Assembly: GCF_034190915.1 (NCBI RefSeq)
Contig: NW_026947484.1
Coordinates: forward strand, 71,999,482-72,063,481
Reading direction: 5' to 3'
DNA from: Cavia porcellus
Lineage: Eukaryota > Chordata > Mammalia > Rodentia > Caviidae
Length of the DNA stretch: 64,000 bases
This document shows positions 49,711 to 60,000 of this stretch, in pieces. A program made the position numbers and the translations under genes. Below the pieces are notes generated by a model that was not told where the DNA came from, did no database searches, and worked only from the letters and a program-made list of their open reading frames with translations. Positions within the stretch are counted from its first letter, which is position 1. Every line of letters begins with the position of its first letter.

Positions 49711-50762
49711 TTAATTATTTGCTTTGCTTAGTGGTTTTTTCCTTTGTGTATCTAAACTGTCTTTCAATATTTTTTGCAGGGTTGGTTTGGTGTTCATGAA
49801 GTTCTTCAGCTGTTCTTTGTCATGGAAGTATCGTATTTCACCATCTATTTTAAATGATAGTTTTGCAGGATATATCAGTCTAGGTTGGAAATCATTTTGC
49901 TTTAGGATCTGGAATACTTCACTCCATGCTCTTCTTGACTTTATTGTTTGTGATGAGAAGTCTGCTGTGATTCTGATAGGTTTTCCTTTATAAGTGATCT
50001 GTCTTTTCTCTCTGACAGCTTTTAATAATCTATACTTGTGTTGGATTTCTGGGATGGTGATTATTATATGTCTGGGTGTAGTTTTATTTTGGTTATGACT
50101 ATTTGGAGTTCTATATGCTTCACTGATCCTGATGTCAGTTTCTGATCTCATGCTTGGGAAGTTTTCAGCTATTGCTTCTCTAAATATCCTCTTGATATCC
50201 TTTATGTTGTCTCCTTCTTTTTCATTAATCCCTATCATTCTTATGTTATTCTTCTTTGCATCATCTTGCAGTTGTTGAATTGTTGTTTCCTGATTCCTTG
50301 TTATTTTTAAAAGATCTTTCCTTTCCTGTTCACTAGCTGCAATCCTGTCTTCAAGGTCTGAAATTCTATCTTCACTTTCATTAAGGCGGTTTTTACAACT
50401 TTCAGTGGAGTTTTTTATTTCCTATATATCTCTGTGCATCTGCATTATGTATTCTGTTTGTTTCTTATATTGCTCATCTAGGGATTCTATCTTTTTTTTA
50501 GTTCCTCCAATTTTTTATCTGTGTTTTCTTTAGATATATTTAGAATCTCTTTCATTTCTTTTATCATTTCTTCTTTTATCTGGGATATTATTTCGAGTTT
50601 GAATTTCTTTAAAGCTTCCTGGAGTTGCTTGTCAACTTCAGTAGCTATTGTGTCTGATATATGAGGAGGATGGGATATATTTTCTTCTAAATACATTTCT
50701 CCTAGGGTTTCCTGAGATGGGCTGGAGGTTTGAGGTTGTAATTTGGTCTTTCGTTTTGTCAT
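49711..50762 (-). pseudogene. L1 ORF1, two inactivating lesions
   Basis: The whole ~350-codon ORF1 region is present but broken. Residues 1-91 are open (50,762-50,487). Reading frame is then lost at an A8 run (plus-strand T 50,492-50,499), consistent with a one-base deletion. In the downstream frame a TAG (plus-strand 50,422-50,424) replaces what is a Gln codon in the homologous copy at 32.6 kb. From 50,238 to 49,711 the RRM and C-terminal domain are open for 175 codons, with TPRHIIITIPE and SRRAWSEVFQILK, the RNA-binding core. The coiled coil lies between. ORF1p is the L1 RNA chaperone; this copy cannot make it full length. Confidence 0.9.
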
Positions 50763-51402
50763 TTTCCTATATTTCTGTGTTTCAAGTGTTATTTGAAAGC
50801 CTCCTCAGGATCTGTTGAAAATCCCCTTCTATGTTTGCAGCTACTGAGACTCTGGCACCACTCTACCCCAGGCCATTGGGCCTGCAGAACCAATGGCCCT
50901 CCTCTGCTTGTTCAGAACTCCGCAGTTCCAGACAAGCTGGGCCTCAGGGACACTGTGCGTCCACCTGCCCCTTGGTAGACCCACAGCTCTTAGATCGCAG
51001 CCGGGTTAGGGTACTCACCACAGACCGCAGTGCCTCAGGAGCCTGTGATCCCTCCCTGCTTCCAGAGATATCCACAGTCCTCCAGACAAGGGAAGGGCCT
51101 CCTGCAGGCACTCCGGATCCACCCAGCTCCTCCTCTGCACGCAGATGGCTATGCGCGACTGGGCACAGGCCGAGGTGCCTCAGGAACCTGGGATCCCTCC
51201 TCCTCCAGACAAAGGAAGGGGCTTCTGCAGGCGCTCTGGATCCGCGCAGCTCCTCCTCTGCACACCGATGGCTAGGCGCAGCTGGGCACAGGCCGAGGTG
51301 CCTCAGGAACCCGGGATCCCTCCTCCTCCAGACAAAGGAAGGGGCTTCTGCAGGCGCTCCGGATCCGCGCAGCTCCTCCTCTGCACACCGATGGCTAGGC
51401 GC
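50763..51402 (-). promoter_or_regulatory. L1 5' UTR with tandem monomers
   Basis: About 640 bp of GC- and CpG-rich sequence upstream of ORF1. The outer part is tandem monomers. CGAGGTGCCTCAGGAACC-type units start at 51,171 and 51,294 (123-bp period), a diverged unit starts near 51,026, and the outermost unit is incomplete. Monomeric 5' UTRs act as internal pol II promoters in mouse L1; the same role here is inferred. Long open frames on both strands of the monomers arise from repetition and high GC and are not genes. Confidence 0.85.
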
Positions 51403-51418
51403 CAACTAGCTGATCTTT
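51403..51418 (+). repeat. Right TSD of nested L1
   Basis: CAACTAGCTGATCTTT, identical to 44,652-44,667. Old-L1 ORF2 text resumes directly after it (GACAAGAAGACAAAAATA). Confidence 0.95.
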
Positions 51419-52190
51419 GACAAGAAGACAAAAATATACTCTAGAGGAAAAATAGTCTCTGTAATAAATTGTGTTGGAGAAACAGGCCATTCACATGAAG
51501 AAGATTGAGTCTAGACCCACAGCTCTCACCATGTGCTAAATTACAATCAAAATCAAATATCTAAATTGAAAACAGAAACATTTAACCTGCCGGGAGCTAA
51601 AATAGGGAAAACCCTTGAAGCCATAGGTTTAGGCAAATACTTTTTGAACAGAATTCAGGTTATACAAGAAATAGTACTGAGAAGCAACAAATGGGATCAT
51701 AACAAATTAAGAGGTTTCTGTACGACTGAAAAAATCCATCAAGTAGAAAGACTAAGAATGGGAAGAAATTTTTGCCAGCTATTCTTCAGACAGAGGATAA
51801 TATTTAGAATACATAAAGAACTCAAAATACTACACTCCCCCAAAATAAAAGATCCAATATACAAATGGCCAAGTGAAATTAATAGATACATCACAACAGA
51901 AGTCCAAATGGCCAATTAACACATGGAGAAACGTTCAGCATCGCTGGCCATTAGAAAAATGTAAATTAAAATACTGAGATTCCACCTTAACCCAGAAAAA
52001 AATGGCCATCATCAGATCCATAATAAATGCTTGTGAGGCTCTGAAGAAAAAGAAACCTTTCTGCATTGTTGCTTAGAAAATAAACTAGTACATCAACATA
52101 AAAATTGGTATGGAAATTCCTCAAAATTCCTCAAAACCTGAGACTAGAAATTCATTTGATCCAGCTGTTCACCATCTAAATATTTGTCCT
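51419..52190 (+). mobile_element. Old L1, 3' portion after nested L1
   Basis: Continues the old plus-strand L1 split at 44,652. A 128-codon relic (51,533-51,919) encodes ORF2 C-terminal text aligning to the young L1 (NRIQVIQEIVLRSNKWDH-like, KDPIYKWPSEIN). Zinc-knuckle-region text is degenerate near 52,030-52,090. It fades by about 52,190 without a recognisable 3' UTR or poly(A). Confidence 0.8.
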
Positions 52191-54250
52191 TGAATGCTCA
52201 GGTTTTCTTGGATTAAGGTCTTATTTCTGAAAGAAATGTGACATTACTACCAAAGAACACTTTAACATTCCCCATACACTTGGAACCCAAAATTACCAAA
52301 TAATTATTCGTTCGGTCCCTTGTGCCAGTTACAGCAAAGAAAAGATTTACTCTTTTGGTAGAGATGATAAGCCATGATTTCCTTAATAATTTCCAAAAGG
52401 AGCAAGGAAAAACACATCTGAAATCCAGAGAATGACCTACATCTCTTGTAATTTAGGGGTCCAAAGACAAAAATAAAAATAAGCAACTACAATTACAATA
52501 ACTCTAAACCAAATAAAAATCTTTCAAGTGTCTGGGTCACCTACCAAACAAGCAATAGAAAATCAAAACTGTATTACAGCATATATGGATATATCCTCAT
52601 TTATTTTTACCCGTTCTTTTTGTCAAACCTTTAATACTCTTTCATCTATGGTTCAGGGAGGAAAAAAAATGTGTATCAGCAGGAGATATTTAATACATAA
52701 AAAAACATGTTAACTACTAAATCAGGTAGGTAAGAAACTACCTGACTCAGGTAGCACAAGCTAAAAGTTCAGCTAATACTTTGGGGCTGAATAAGAGGGA
52801 TAAATAAGATATAGGAGCAGACTTCATGCCCTGGAAAAAAAATTAAACCTCTTCAAATTAATAGTAGTAGCCAGCAGTAGCAAAGAACCTTAACGGAGAG
52901 CATACGCTGGCTCTGGTTTAGGAAGATCATCTCATCTTAAGAGTGGGATGGACCTGGAAACTGGCTTGCAGGAGTGGCCTTTCTTTGCTGGGTGGGCTTT
53001 GGTGGGTAGGCCCAGTGGCTCACAATTCCAGAAGGGTGTGGACAGGCCAAAGCAGCGGCTGCTCAGGACAGACAGCCTGAAGGTGCAGCCAGACCATGGT
53101 CACCCTCCAGTGCCCTCTGTTGATGAAGCCGAATATCCTCCCAGGGGGGCAAAGAAAAATGTCCATAGAGTCCAGCTCCAGTGACACCAAATGGGCAAAA
53201 GGAAGGATAGATTTGAGCTCAGAGACAAACTGTTGCCTGCCAGCTTGTAGATTTTTATCATTTAAATGCAATTATTAATACTCATATAATTTTTGTGATG
53301 ATCATATGCCTATTTTCTGTAGGACAGTTTCTAAGAGGTGAAATTATTCAAAGTTACAATTTTTTTAAAATTCAGATTTTTAATAAAACTCCCTCCCACC
53401 ATAAACCCTGTGCCAATTCATGATCATATCAGAACCACATGAAGTATAAGCACCAGCTGGGTGGTTGTACCAGGAAAATGTCCTTAGACATGTACAATCT
53501 GAGCTCACCTCCAGCTCTGCCAACACCTGCCCTCTACTTACTTCCTGTGCAGGCTTCCTGAAAAGTGACTCTAGAGAGTTGTTTATTAAATAGCTATGAA
53601 AGTATAGATAACACTAACGATCTAATAGTAAGAATATTTTATCAGTGTAGCATAAGACTATGCACAAGCAACATTAATTCTCAATAGAAATATGATTCAG
53701 TCAGCCAACTGTCAAATCCATGTATTTTGGACTGAGGAGTTGGAAAATGTTCAAGATATTCCCTCACAAATATCAAAGCTTTCCTCTTATGTGCTAATTT
53801 GCATGGGGGAGCGGTTGTGAGGATTAGTAATAACACATGTAAAACCTACAGGAGGGCCCATAAATAATAGCTTTATTTCTCGAGAGCATTGCCACTAAAT
53901 TGTAAGAATCCAAGAGTGTATGTGTTTCATTTTGCCAAAGTTGTTTTCATTATAGAAGTGGATACATTCCTCATGCCCAAGCTAAAACTGCCTCACAATA
54001 AAGTGGTATGCCCTGATCACTATTAGTTACAGATTTGATGGTGTTTCTTTCCAGCTTTTTAACAAATGGTCTCTGTCTCCTTTAATTGCTTTCACTGCAA
54101 CAGAATCTCAATGCAATAAGCAGAAGTGGAAAAGAATCCACCATTATGTGATCTTTGTTTTTGCTTATGTTATTAATACATTTAATATGTATTGTTATTT
54201 TTTTGTCTTACCTATATTACAACTAACGAGTTACACTGCATAGCTAATTT
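52191..54250. other. No gene recognised
   Basis: Unassigned. The 52,930-53,240 patch is GC-richer (CACCCTCCAGTGCCCTCTGT) and looks like an old repeat I cannot name. Its short frames are open on both strands, so coding is not supported. Confidence 0.45.
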
Positions 54251-54267
54251 AAGAGTCCATGCCAAGA

Positions 54268-54361
54268 GGGCTGGGATTTAGCTCAACGGCATAAGCACCT
54301 GCCTTGGAAGCAGGTGGTCGTGTGTTCGATCCCCAGTACAGATTTAAACAAAAAAAAAAAA
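54268..54361 (+). repeat. Young tRNA-derived SINE, plus strand
   Basis: GGGCTGGGATTTAGCTCAAC, then GCACCTGCCTTGGAAGCAGG, then TGTTCGATCCCCAGTAC and an A tail. A TSD of about 17 bp beginning AAGAGTCCATG lies at 54,251-54,267 and 54,362-54,380 (the right copy has two extra bases). Confidence 0.88.
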
Positions 54362-54811
54362 AAGAGTCCATGGCACAAGACCTCATTTGGAGTAAACTCT
54401 ATATAGCACTGAGTTTTGCATGTAGATGTTCCTTAGAAATCAGGGAACTTGTATGTTACACTTCCATGGCTGGCAATTATCAGAAATTAATGAAGCAGGA
54501 ATCATATAAAATAATAGGGATCCAGAGGGACACACAAAATTGGAGAGAGTACGTCCCATCCAAAGATAAAGTTAAAAAATAAACTGATACAAAACAGAAC
54601 ATTCTGCTGTGGGAAAATAAAACTAATCTATCCAGACTATATTAGCCTAGCAGGCATACAATTTATGATTATGCATACATCACAGATGAATTGAATTAGA
54701 AACTGACGTAGTGTGAAGAAAGTATGAAAAATGGATTAACCAAAGAAAATTACAACTCAAACTCAAAGCCAGAAGTCCTATAGATTCCATTCAGCCTTTA
54801 CAATCCATTGT

Positions 54812-54813
<2 letters not shown>

Positions 54814-54856
<43 letters not shown>
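54814..54856 (+). repeat. (CT)n microsatellite
   Basis: About 21 uninterrupted TC/CT dinucleotides, flanked by GTGT and GTTTCCC. Confidence 0.95.
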
Positions 54857-54860
<4 letters not shown>

Positions 54861-55204
54861 CCCTTTGACTTTCATGATGACAGCACCTCACCATTTTTCT
54901 TCATGTGATCTTCAATGAGCTAGACGTGAGGACTTCGGGTTTTTATCATAATAGCATTCATAAAATGTAGCACTCGCTACTGAGACTATTTTACAGTGCA
55001 TGGTTTAGTAGTATTTGGCATGTTCACAAGGTTGAGCAGCTATCATCACTACCTATTTTGAGATCCCCTCATCACCCCCAAAAGAAGACCCTCACCTGTT
55101 AGCACTCATTCTCCACCCCCTGGGCCTGGGAAGCACTAACTGGCTAACTGTGTGTCAGACATTTATTTTTGCTGCCCCTTGAATCCTGAGTTAGTCAACA
55201 TCAC

Positions 55205-55255
55205 GAAAGAAAGGAAGAAAGGAAGGAAGGAAAGAAGGAAGGAAGGAAGAAAAAA
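55205..55255 (+). repeat. (GGAA)n/(GAAA)n purine tract
   Basis: An interrupted GAAA and GGAA tetranucleotide repeat of about 50 bp, all purine. Confidence 0.9.
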
Positions 55256-56058
55256 TGGAGCAGACTGAAGTCGGATAGGCAGAGAGGGCAAAGTTCTCTA
55301 GTTGGACTCTGGAGTTAAAGGGAAAAAATAGTGGCAGCGCTTCTGCTTCCTTAATAAAGACCTCATCATTTCACCCAAAAATCCAAAAATCCAAAGTTTT
55401 CTGTTTTCTCAGCTTTCAACTGCAATGAATTTATTCTTCTCATTTTCTTATTCATTGAAAAGAAAAGTATGATCTAAAGAGGTGATTTCCTTTCTGAGGG
55501 ACTTATCCTCTTCTCCATTTGGTGCTCTTCTTAGTACCCTACATTGTGGCTGATTCGATCCCTTTACCACTGTACATACTTTCTCTTTATGCTTCTAGCC
55601 AGCTGCATCTCCTCTGCCTGGTGCAGCTGCTACAAATGCCCCCCTTGGCCAAAGCACTTGCTATTATCTGCCTTGAAATTGACTTATTGTAGGGTTTAAT
55701 GCAACCAGGCACTTAAGAAGAAAGTTCACCCTATAAGACCATTTCTCCAAAATAAGAAGTTGTCCTTACTCCTTATATTTTTTTCATGGTTAATTATACC
55801 AACCTACAGAAAATACCACCTGAAACGAAACACGTTGCAATTACAATAACTCTGCTGGTCAGATCTTGAGATTCTTAGAGGTCAGTCTTTAATTACTTAT
55901 TAATCTACCATAGTAAGTACACCTATACCTTTTTTGCCATTTTTCTCCAGGTTTAGAAGACTAACTACAAAGCTATGCACACAAAAATGGAATGTCCAGG
56001 TTAACTTTAAAATAATACAAATCTAATTTTAAAAATATAACTACATTTTCTACTAGTG

Positions 56059-56061
<3 letters not shown>

Positions 56062-56094
<33 letters not shown>
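56062..56094 (-). repeat. 33-bp poly(T) run
   Basis: An uninterrupted T run. It may be the reversed A tail of a retroposon, but the sequence to its right (GCAAAATGGGGTGGATGG) is not a recognised SINE or L1. Confidence 0.9.
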
Positions 56095-56096
<2 letters not shown>

Positions 56097-56139
56097 AAAA
56101 TGGGGTGGATGGCTTTCTAAGGATAGTCTTGGGCAATGT

Positions 56140-56525
56140 CTTAGTAGTTACTTTTTCTCATTGCTGAGACAAAACACCCAACACCCAATGTTAAAGGAGA
56201 AAGTGTTTGTTAGTTCCCAATCCGTGAAGGTTTAAATTCATAATTTGCTCACTCCAAGGCAGGTCTGCACATAAAAGAGGAGCAACTGTGCATGGTGGTG
56301 GAAGATAGCAAAAGCAACTAAGGAAAGGGAGAGAGGAGACTCTTTCTATCCCTTATATAGTGTGCTGGCCACCCACCCTAGGGTGAGTGTAGCACTCACA
56401 CTCTTAATCCCAGCACTGAACCATGAATTAGTCACAAACTCTAGATTCAGTCACCTCCAAAAAGTCCCCTCCCCCATGACTCCATGAGGCTTTAGGGGTG
56501 CATCCAGACACAAACATAACAAACA
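56140..56525 (-). mobile_element. MaLR-type LTR, minus strand
   Basis: On the plus strand it begins with TTAGTAGTTACTTTTTCTCA and TGCTGAGACAAAACACC and ends CCAGACACAAACATAACA. These are reverse complements of the 3' and 5' ends of MaLR LTRs. The interior contains CCATGACTCCATGAGGC. No internal region is attached, so it is a solo LTR. Confidence 0.6.
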
Positions 56526-56689
56526 ACTCACTTCACTTATTTTGCTGACTTTAAACATTTAAAAGCTAAACCAGATCAATAGTTTCTTACCAGGGCTACT
56601 GCAGCTTTGAACAGGGGCAGAAGTATTGTCTATAATCCAAAAAATAATGTCTTTCATGTACTATGGTTTTTAAATGTTTGATATTTTTT

Positions 56690-57010
56690 TTTGCTTATGA
56701 AGGTTAATGGTATATTTTGTATTAAAAACACAAAGTTATACATGTTAGCTGTAGGAAACTGGGAAAAGAAAATAATAGTCACCTGTATTGCCACAGATAC
56801 AGTGATTGTTCATATTTCAATATATGCTCATCCTGTTTTCTTTCTATGCATATTTATAGGTATATTTTTAAAATTTCAATATACTATATGCACATTTTAT
56901 GATTTTTTACTTAATAATGTATTGTAAACATTTTTCCTAAATCAGAATCTTCTTTTTTATAAGGTTTAAATGGTTTCCTTACAAAAAACACACTGCTACT
57001 TTTCAATATT
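56690..57010. mobile_element. Possible ancient L1 tail
   Basis: AT-rich text with TTACTTAATAATGTATTGTA and AACATTTTTCCTAAATC resembles an ancient L1 3' UTR. Weak evidence. Confidence 0.3.
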
Positions 57011-57019
57011 TATATTATA

Positions 57020-57558
57020 TGCTAATTAGTTTTCCACTGCTGTGATAAAAATACTTGAGATAATCTACTTTTGAGAAAGAAAGGTGCCAGATATGGTGGT
57101 GTGTATCTGTAATCCCAGGATTCCAGGAGGTAGAGACAGGAGGAATATAAAAAGAGCTGGCATGTTGCTTAGTGTGAAGGCCCTGGAGTCGGTCCCTAGC
57201 ACAACAGCAACAACAAAAATAAATAAATAAAAAGGAGAAAATGTTTGTTTTGGCATACAGTTGCAAGTCTTCAGTCCATAGTCACTTGGCCCTGCTGCTC
57301 TGGCCTGTCTATGGCATCATATCACCTCCATTACTGCGAGAGTGCAAGGTAGAAGAGCTCTGTTGGTCTCATGGCAACTGACAACAGACACAGGAAGGGG
57401 TTGGGTCCCAATTTCCTCTTTCAAGGCCACACCTTCAGACATAACTCCCTTCCACACACCCCGTTCTAAGGCTTCTCCTACCTCTACTGGCACCACAGGT
57501 TGAACACCTGTCTTCAATATGTGAGCCCTTGGGGGACATTTGCAACACAAACTATAGC
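57020..57558 (-). mobile_element. MaLR-type LTR with SINE inside, minus strand
   Basis: Starts TTAGTTTTCCACTGCTGTGA and ends TTTGCAACACAAACTATAGC, both MaLR LTR ends in reverse. Interior text (AAAATGTTTGTTTTGGCATA; CTCATGGCAACTGACAAC; TGAGCCCTTGGGGGACATTT) matches the family layout. A composite SINE splits it at about 57,085-57,233. Its right end abuts the 3' end of the minus-strand L1 derivative at 57,559. Confidence 0.65.
57085..57233 (+). repeat. Composite B1+ID SINE
   Basis: A B1-like left half (GTAATCCCAGGATTCCAGGA) fused to a degenerate ID-like half (TGTTGCTTAGTGTGAAGGCC, then GTCGGTCCCTAGCACAACAG), with an AATAAATAAA tail. It interrupts the MaLR LTR. Confidence 0.7.
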
Positions 57559-57900
57559 AGATTGATTTTTTCAAAAAGAATAAAACCAAATGAGAAAGAA
57601 AACAAAACAGGGTCATTCAAAACAAAAGGATGGACACAGCACGTGATTAAAACCACAGTACAAGATGATCTACAATGGTTACTATGATGTCTCTTGTTAT
57701 GTTCAATAGAATTGCCTATATCATCGGGAATAGTAACATTGAACATAGCAGTACAGTACAACATCAATAAAAATAAAACATTGGAGACATTATAGGACTT
57801 CAAAAGCAGGTAATAGTCAAACTAGAAGGAGTATAGCAGTGAATCTTGTCATCTTCAGAATAGTTACCTATACTTTCAGACTTGATACTATCAAACATAA

Positions 57901-57978
57901 CAGATTCGAATAAAATCAGTCAAGACAAGACAGCAATTTAATAAATCAGATTCAAATAAGATCAGTTATAATAAGACA
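57901..57978 (-). repeat. 32-bp tandem duplication in L1 3' UTR
   Basis: CAGATTC-starting 32-bp units at 57,901-57,932 and 57,947-57,978 (46-bp period, several mismatches). The homologous 3' UTR at about 45,370-45,410 has only one copy. Confidence 0.75.
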
Positions 57979-58689
57979 GTGTAAGTAACTCAGGGCTTCA
58001 GTTAATAGGAAATTAAGGATAGTTACCATAGTATATCCTGCTACTTTTGGAATAGCTGTGTGTGCCCTCACATCTAGTACAAGTAGACAAACTGGAAAAC
58101 AATATAACCAAACTAAACAGAGTGATGAGGACAATGTGGGTTTTAAATCATGAGACACTATTAACAATGTCCTCTGCCTTCTTTCTTTAGACAATTCCTC
58201 CCTTTCACTTTCACAGAGTGCACTGTATATTTGAATCCAACTAACTTCTTTAGTTTTTAGATTAGGTAGGCAACCCACTATTTACCTAAGTGGTTCTGAA
58301 TGTTTTACCCCTGAGATTGATCTTGAGTTGTATTCTTTTACCTACAAAATCCTCAAGGTTTTCCTTCCTTATAGCTGAGTAGTTTTCCACTGCACAAAAG
58401 TGTCATGTCTTTCCAACCTATCTGCAGCTGCTGCTTGAGCTACCCCTATTTCTCTCTCGTTCCCTGTCACACAAAGCATTATTTTCTCATCTTTGACTTT
58501 CAGTCAATAAACCCTCTTTCAAATTTATTATATTTCCTATACAGAGCATCTCAATGGACTCTATCTCTTGATCTACTCTGTCTGTGTTTCTTTTTGTTAG
58601 TGTATCAAGGCCATCTATGTTAGAAATTATAGCCACCCTTCCCTGCCTCATCTCTGCTATGCTGTTTTTCTGTCATTATTTGTCTACTT

Positions 58690-60000
58690 CTTCCCTTCCT
58701 TCCACTGTCTACCCCGTTCATTGAGGCCTCTCTGCCAATGTTCCTGAAACTGTGGGGTTTTTTTTTTTCTCTCTCTCTCTAGAATGTCCTCCAGTACTTT
58801 TTGTAGGGTTGGGTTGGTGGTCACGAACTCCCCCAGTTTCTGTTTGCCATGGAAGCATCTTGCTTCTCCATTAATTTTGAAAGACATTTTTTTAGAGTAT
58901 ATCAGTCTGGGTTGGAGGTTATTTTCTTTCAGGGCTTGGAATACTTTGCTTCAAGCTCTTCTTGATTTGATTTGTGTCGAGAAGTCTGTAGTGATTTTGA
59001 TGGGTTTTCCTTAAAAGGTGACCTGTTTCTTTTCTCTGACAGCTTTTAATATTTTGTTCTTCTGTTGAATTTCTGGGATCTTGATTATTATATATCTGGG
59101 TGTAGATCTGTTTTGAGTGTAGCTGGTTGGAGTTCTGTATGCCTCATATGTCTGAATATCATTTCCTTTTCCTATGCTTGGGAAGTTTTCTTTAATTATT
59201 TCTGTGAATAGCCTTTGTATTTCATTTGTGTTTACCCCTGCTTCTTCATTCACATTTTTATTTATTTATTTGTACCAGGAATCAAACTCATGACCTGACA
59301 CTCACCAGGCAGGCATTTGTGTCGCTGAGTTAAATCTCCGGCCCAAAGATTTTTTTTTTTTTTGTCTGTACCAGGAATTGAACTCACAACCATGCACTTG
59401 CAAGGGAAGCACTTATGCTACTGAGCTAAATTCCCAGCACATTTTTTATCCTTAAGTTATAGATCCTCGTATCATCTTTTAGCCTTTGTATTGTTACTTC
59501 CTGACTCCTTGTTGTTTTTAAGAGATCTTTCACAATGACACATTGCAAAACTGTCTTCAAGTTTTGATAGTCTATCTTTAGTTTCTTTCGAGCAGTTTTG
59601 CCAACTATCAATGGAGTTTTTAATTTCCTGGTAATCTCTTTGAATCTCTTTCGTATATTCTAGATTTTTTTATATTCTTCATTGAAGGTTTCTCTCCTTT
59701 TTCTGTGCTTCTCCATTCTTCCATCTGTGTCTTCTTGAGAGGTGCTTAGCATTTCTTTTAATAATCCTCCTATACCTTGCTTTACTTGTATTGATATTTC
59801 TATTTTGAGTTCTTTTATAAAGTCATGAAGAAATGCTACTTCCAAAACTGCAGGAATGCTGCCCTTGACCTCTTCCATGTTTACCTCTTCTGGACCAATA
59901 TTACTTGGGTTGGAGGTTGGAGACCTTTTGTTTCTTTCTCTTATCATGTTTCTGGCTTCTTCCAGACAAGTGTATAGTGGAGGTCCCTGGCCCTTTCTGT
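58690..60000 (-). pseudogene. Broken L1 ORF1 of the RT-less element
   Basis: Pieces in order: N-terminus and coiled coil (60,025-59,660 frame; KQGIGGLLKEMLSTSQED, DGRMEKHRKR); coil end (59,611-59,426); RRM (59,253-59,011; RSTPRYIIIKIPEIQQ, KAVREKKQ); C-terminal domain (58,887-58,684; SFKINGEARCFHGKQKL). Two SINEs split coil from RRM at 59,260-59,437, and a stop or indel separates RRM from CTD near 58,900-59,010. Similarity to the ORF1s at 32.3 and 50.7 kb is clear but the element is older than the 44.7-kb L1. Confidence 0.85.
59260..59437 (-). repeat. Two tandem SINEs in L1 ORF1
   Basis: Two minus-strand tRNA-derived SINEs lie head to tail: 59,260-59,344 (with TTTATTTATTTAT tail) and 59,345-59,437 (T13 tail). 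Each has a recognisable reversed B box (ACCAGGAATCAAACTCATGA; ACCAGGAATTGAACTCACAA). The pair is flanked by CACATTTTT at 59,251-59,259 and 59,438-59,446, as if the second landed at the edge of the first. Confidence 0.85.

Larger units (their letters stand above)
44668..51402 (-). mobile_element. Nearly full-length young L1, nested
   Basis: A 6.7-kb minus-strand L1 with, in sense order: a monomeric GC-rich 5' UTR (51,402-50,763), ORF1 (50,762-49,711), a ~20-bp spacer, ORF2 (49,691-45,732), a 3' UTR (45,731-44,681) and a poly(A) tail (plus-strand T run 44,664-44,680). A perfect 16-bp TSD bounds it. It sits inside an old plus-strand L1, splitting that element's ORF2. Long open ORF2 stretches show a recent insertion. 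Lesions are a SINE insertion in ORF2 and two defects in ORF1, so as it stands it should not retrotranspose in cis. Confidence 0.95.
54381..56140. other. No gene; simple repeats and L1M-like relic
   Basis: 54,940-55,200 resembles an ancient L1M 3' UTR (AGCAGCTATCATCACTACCT, then CCCCCTGGGCCTGGGAAGCA). The rest is unassigned. Simple repeats here are listed separately. Confidence 0.45.

Noticed and set aside
50831..51420. Open frames of 81-192 codons on both strands in the 51-kb GC-rich repeats
   Set aside because: They run through L1 5'-UTR monomers. A 123-bp (multiple of 3) unit without stops stays open in several frames; the peptides are repetitive.
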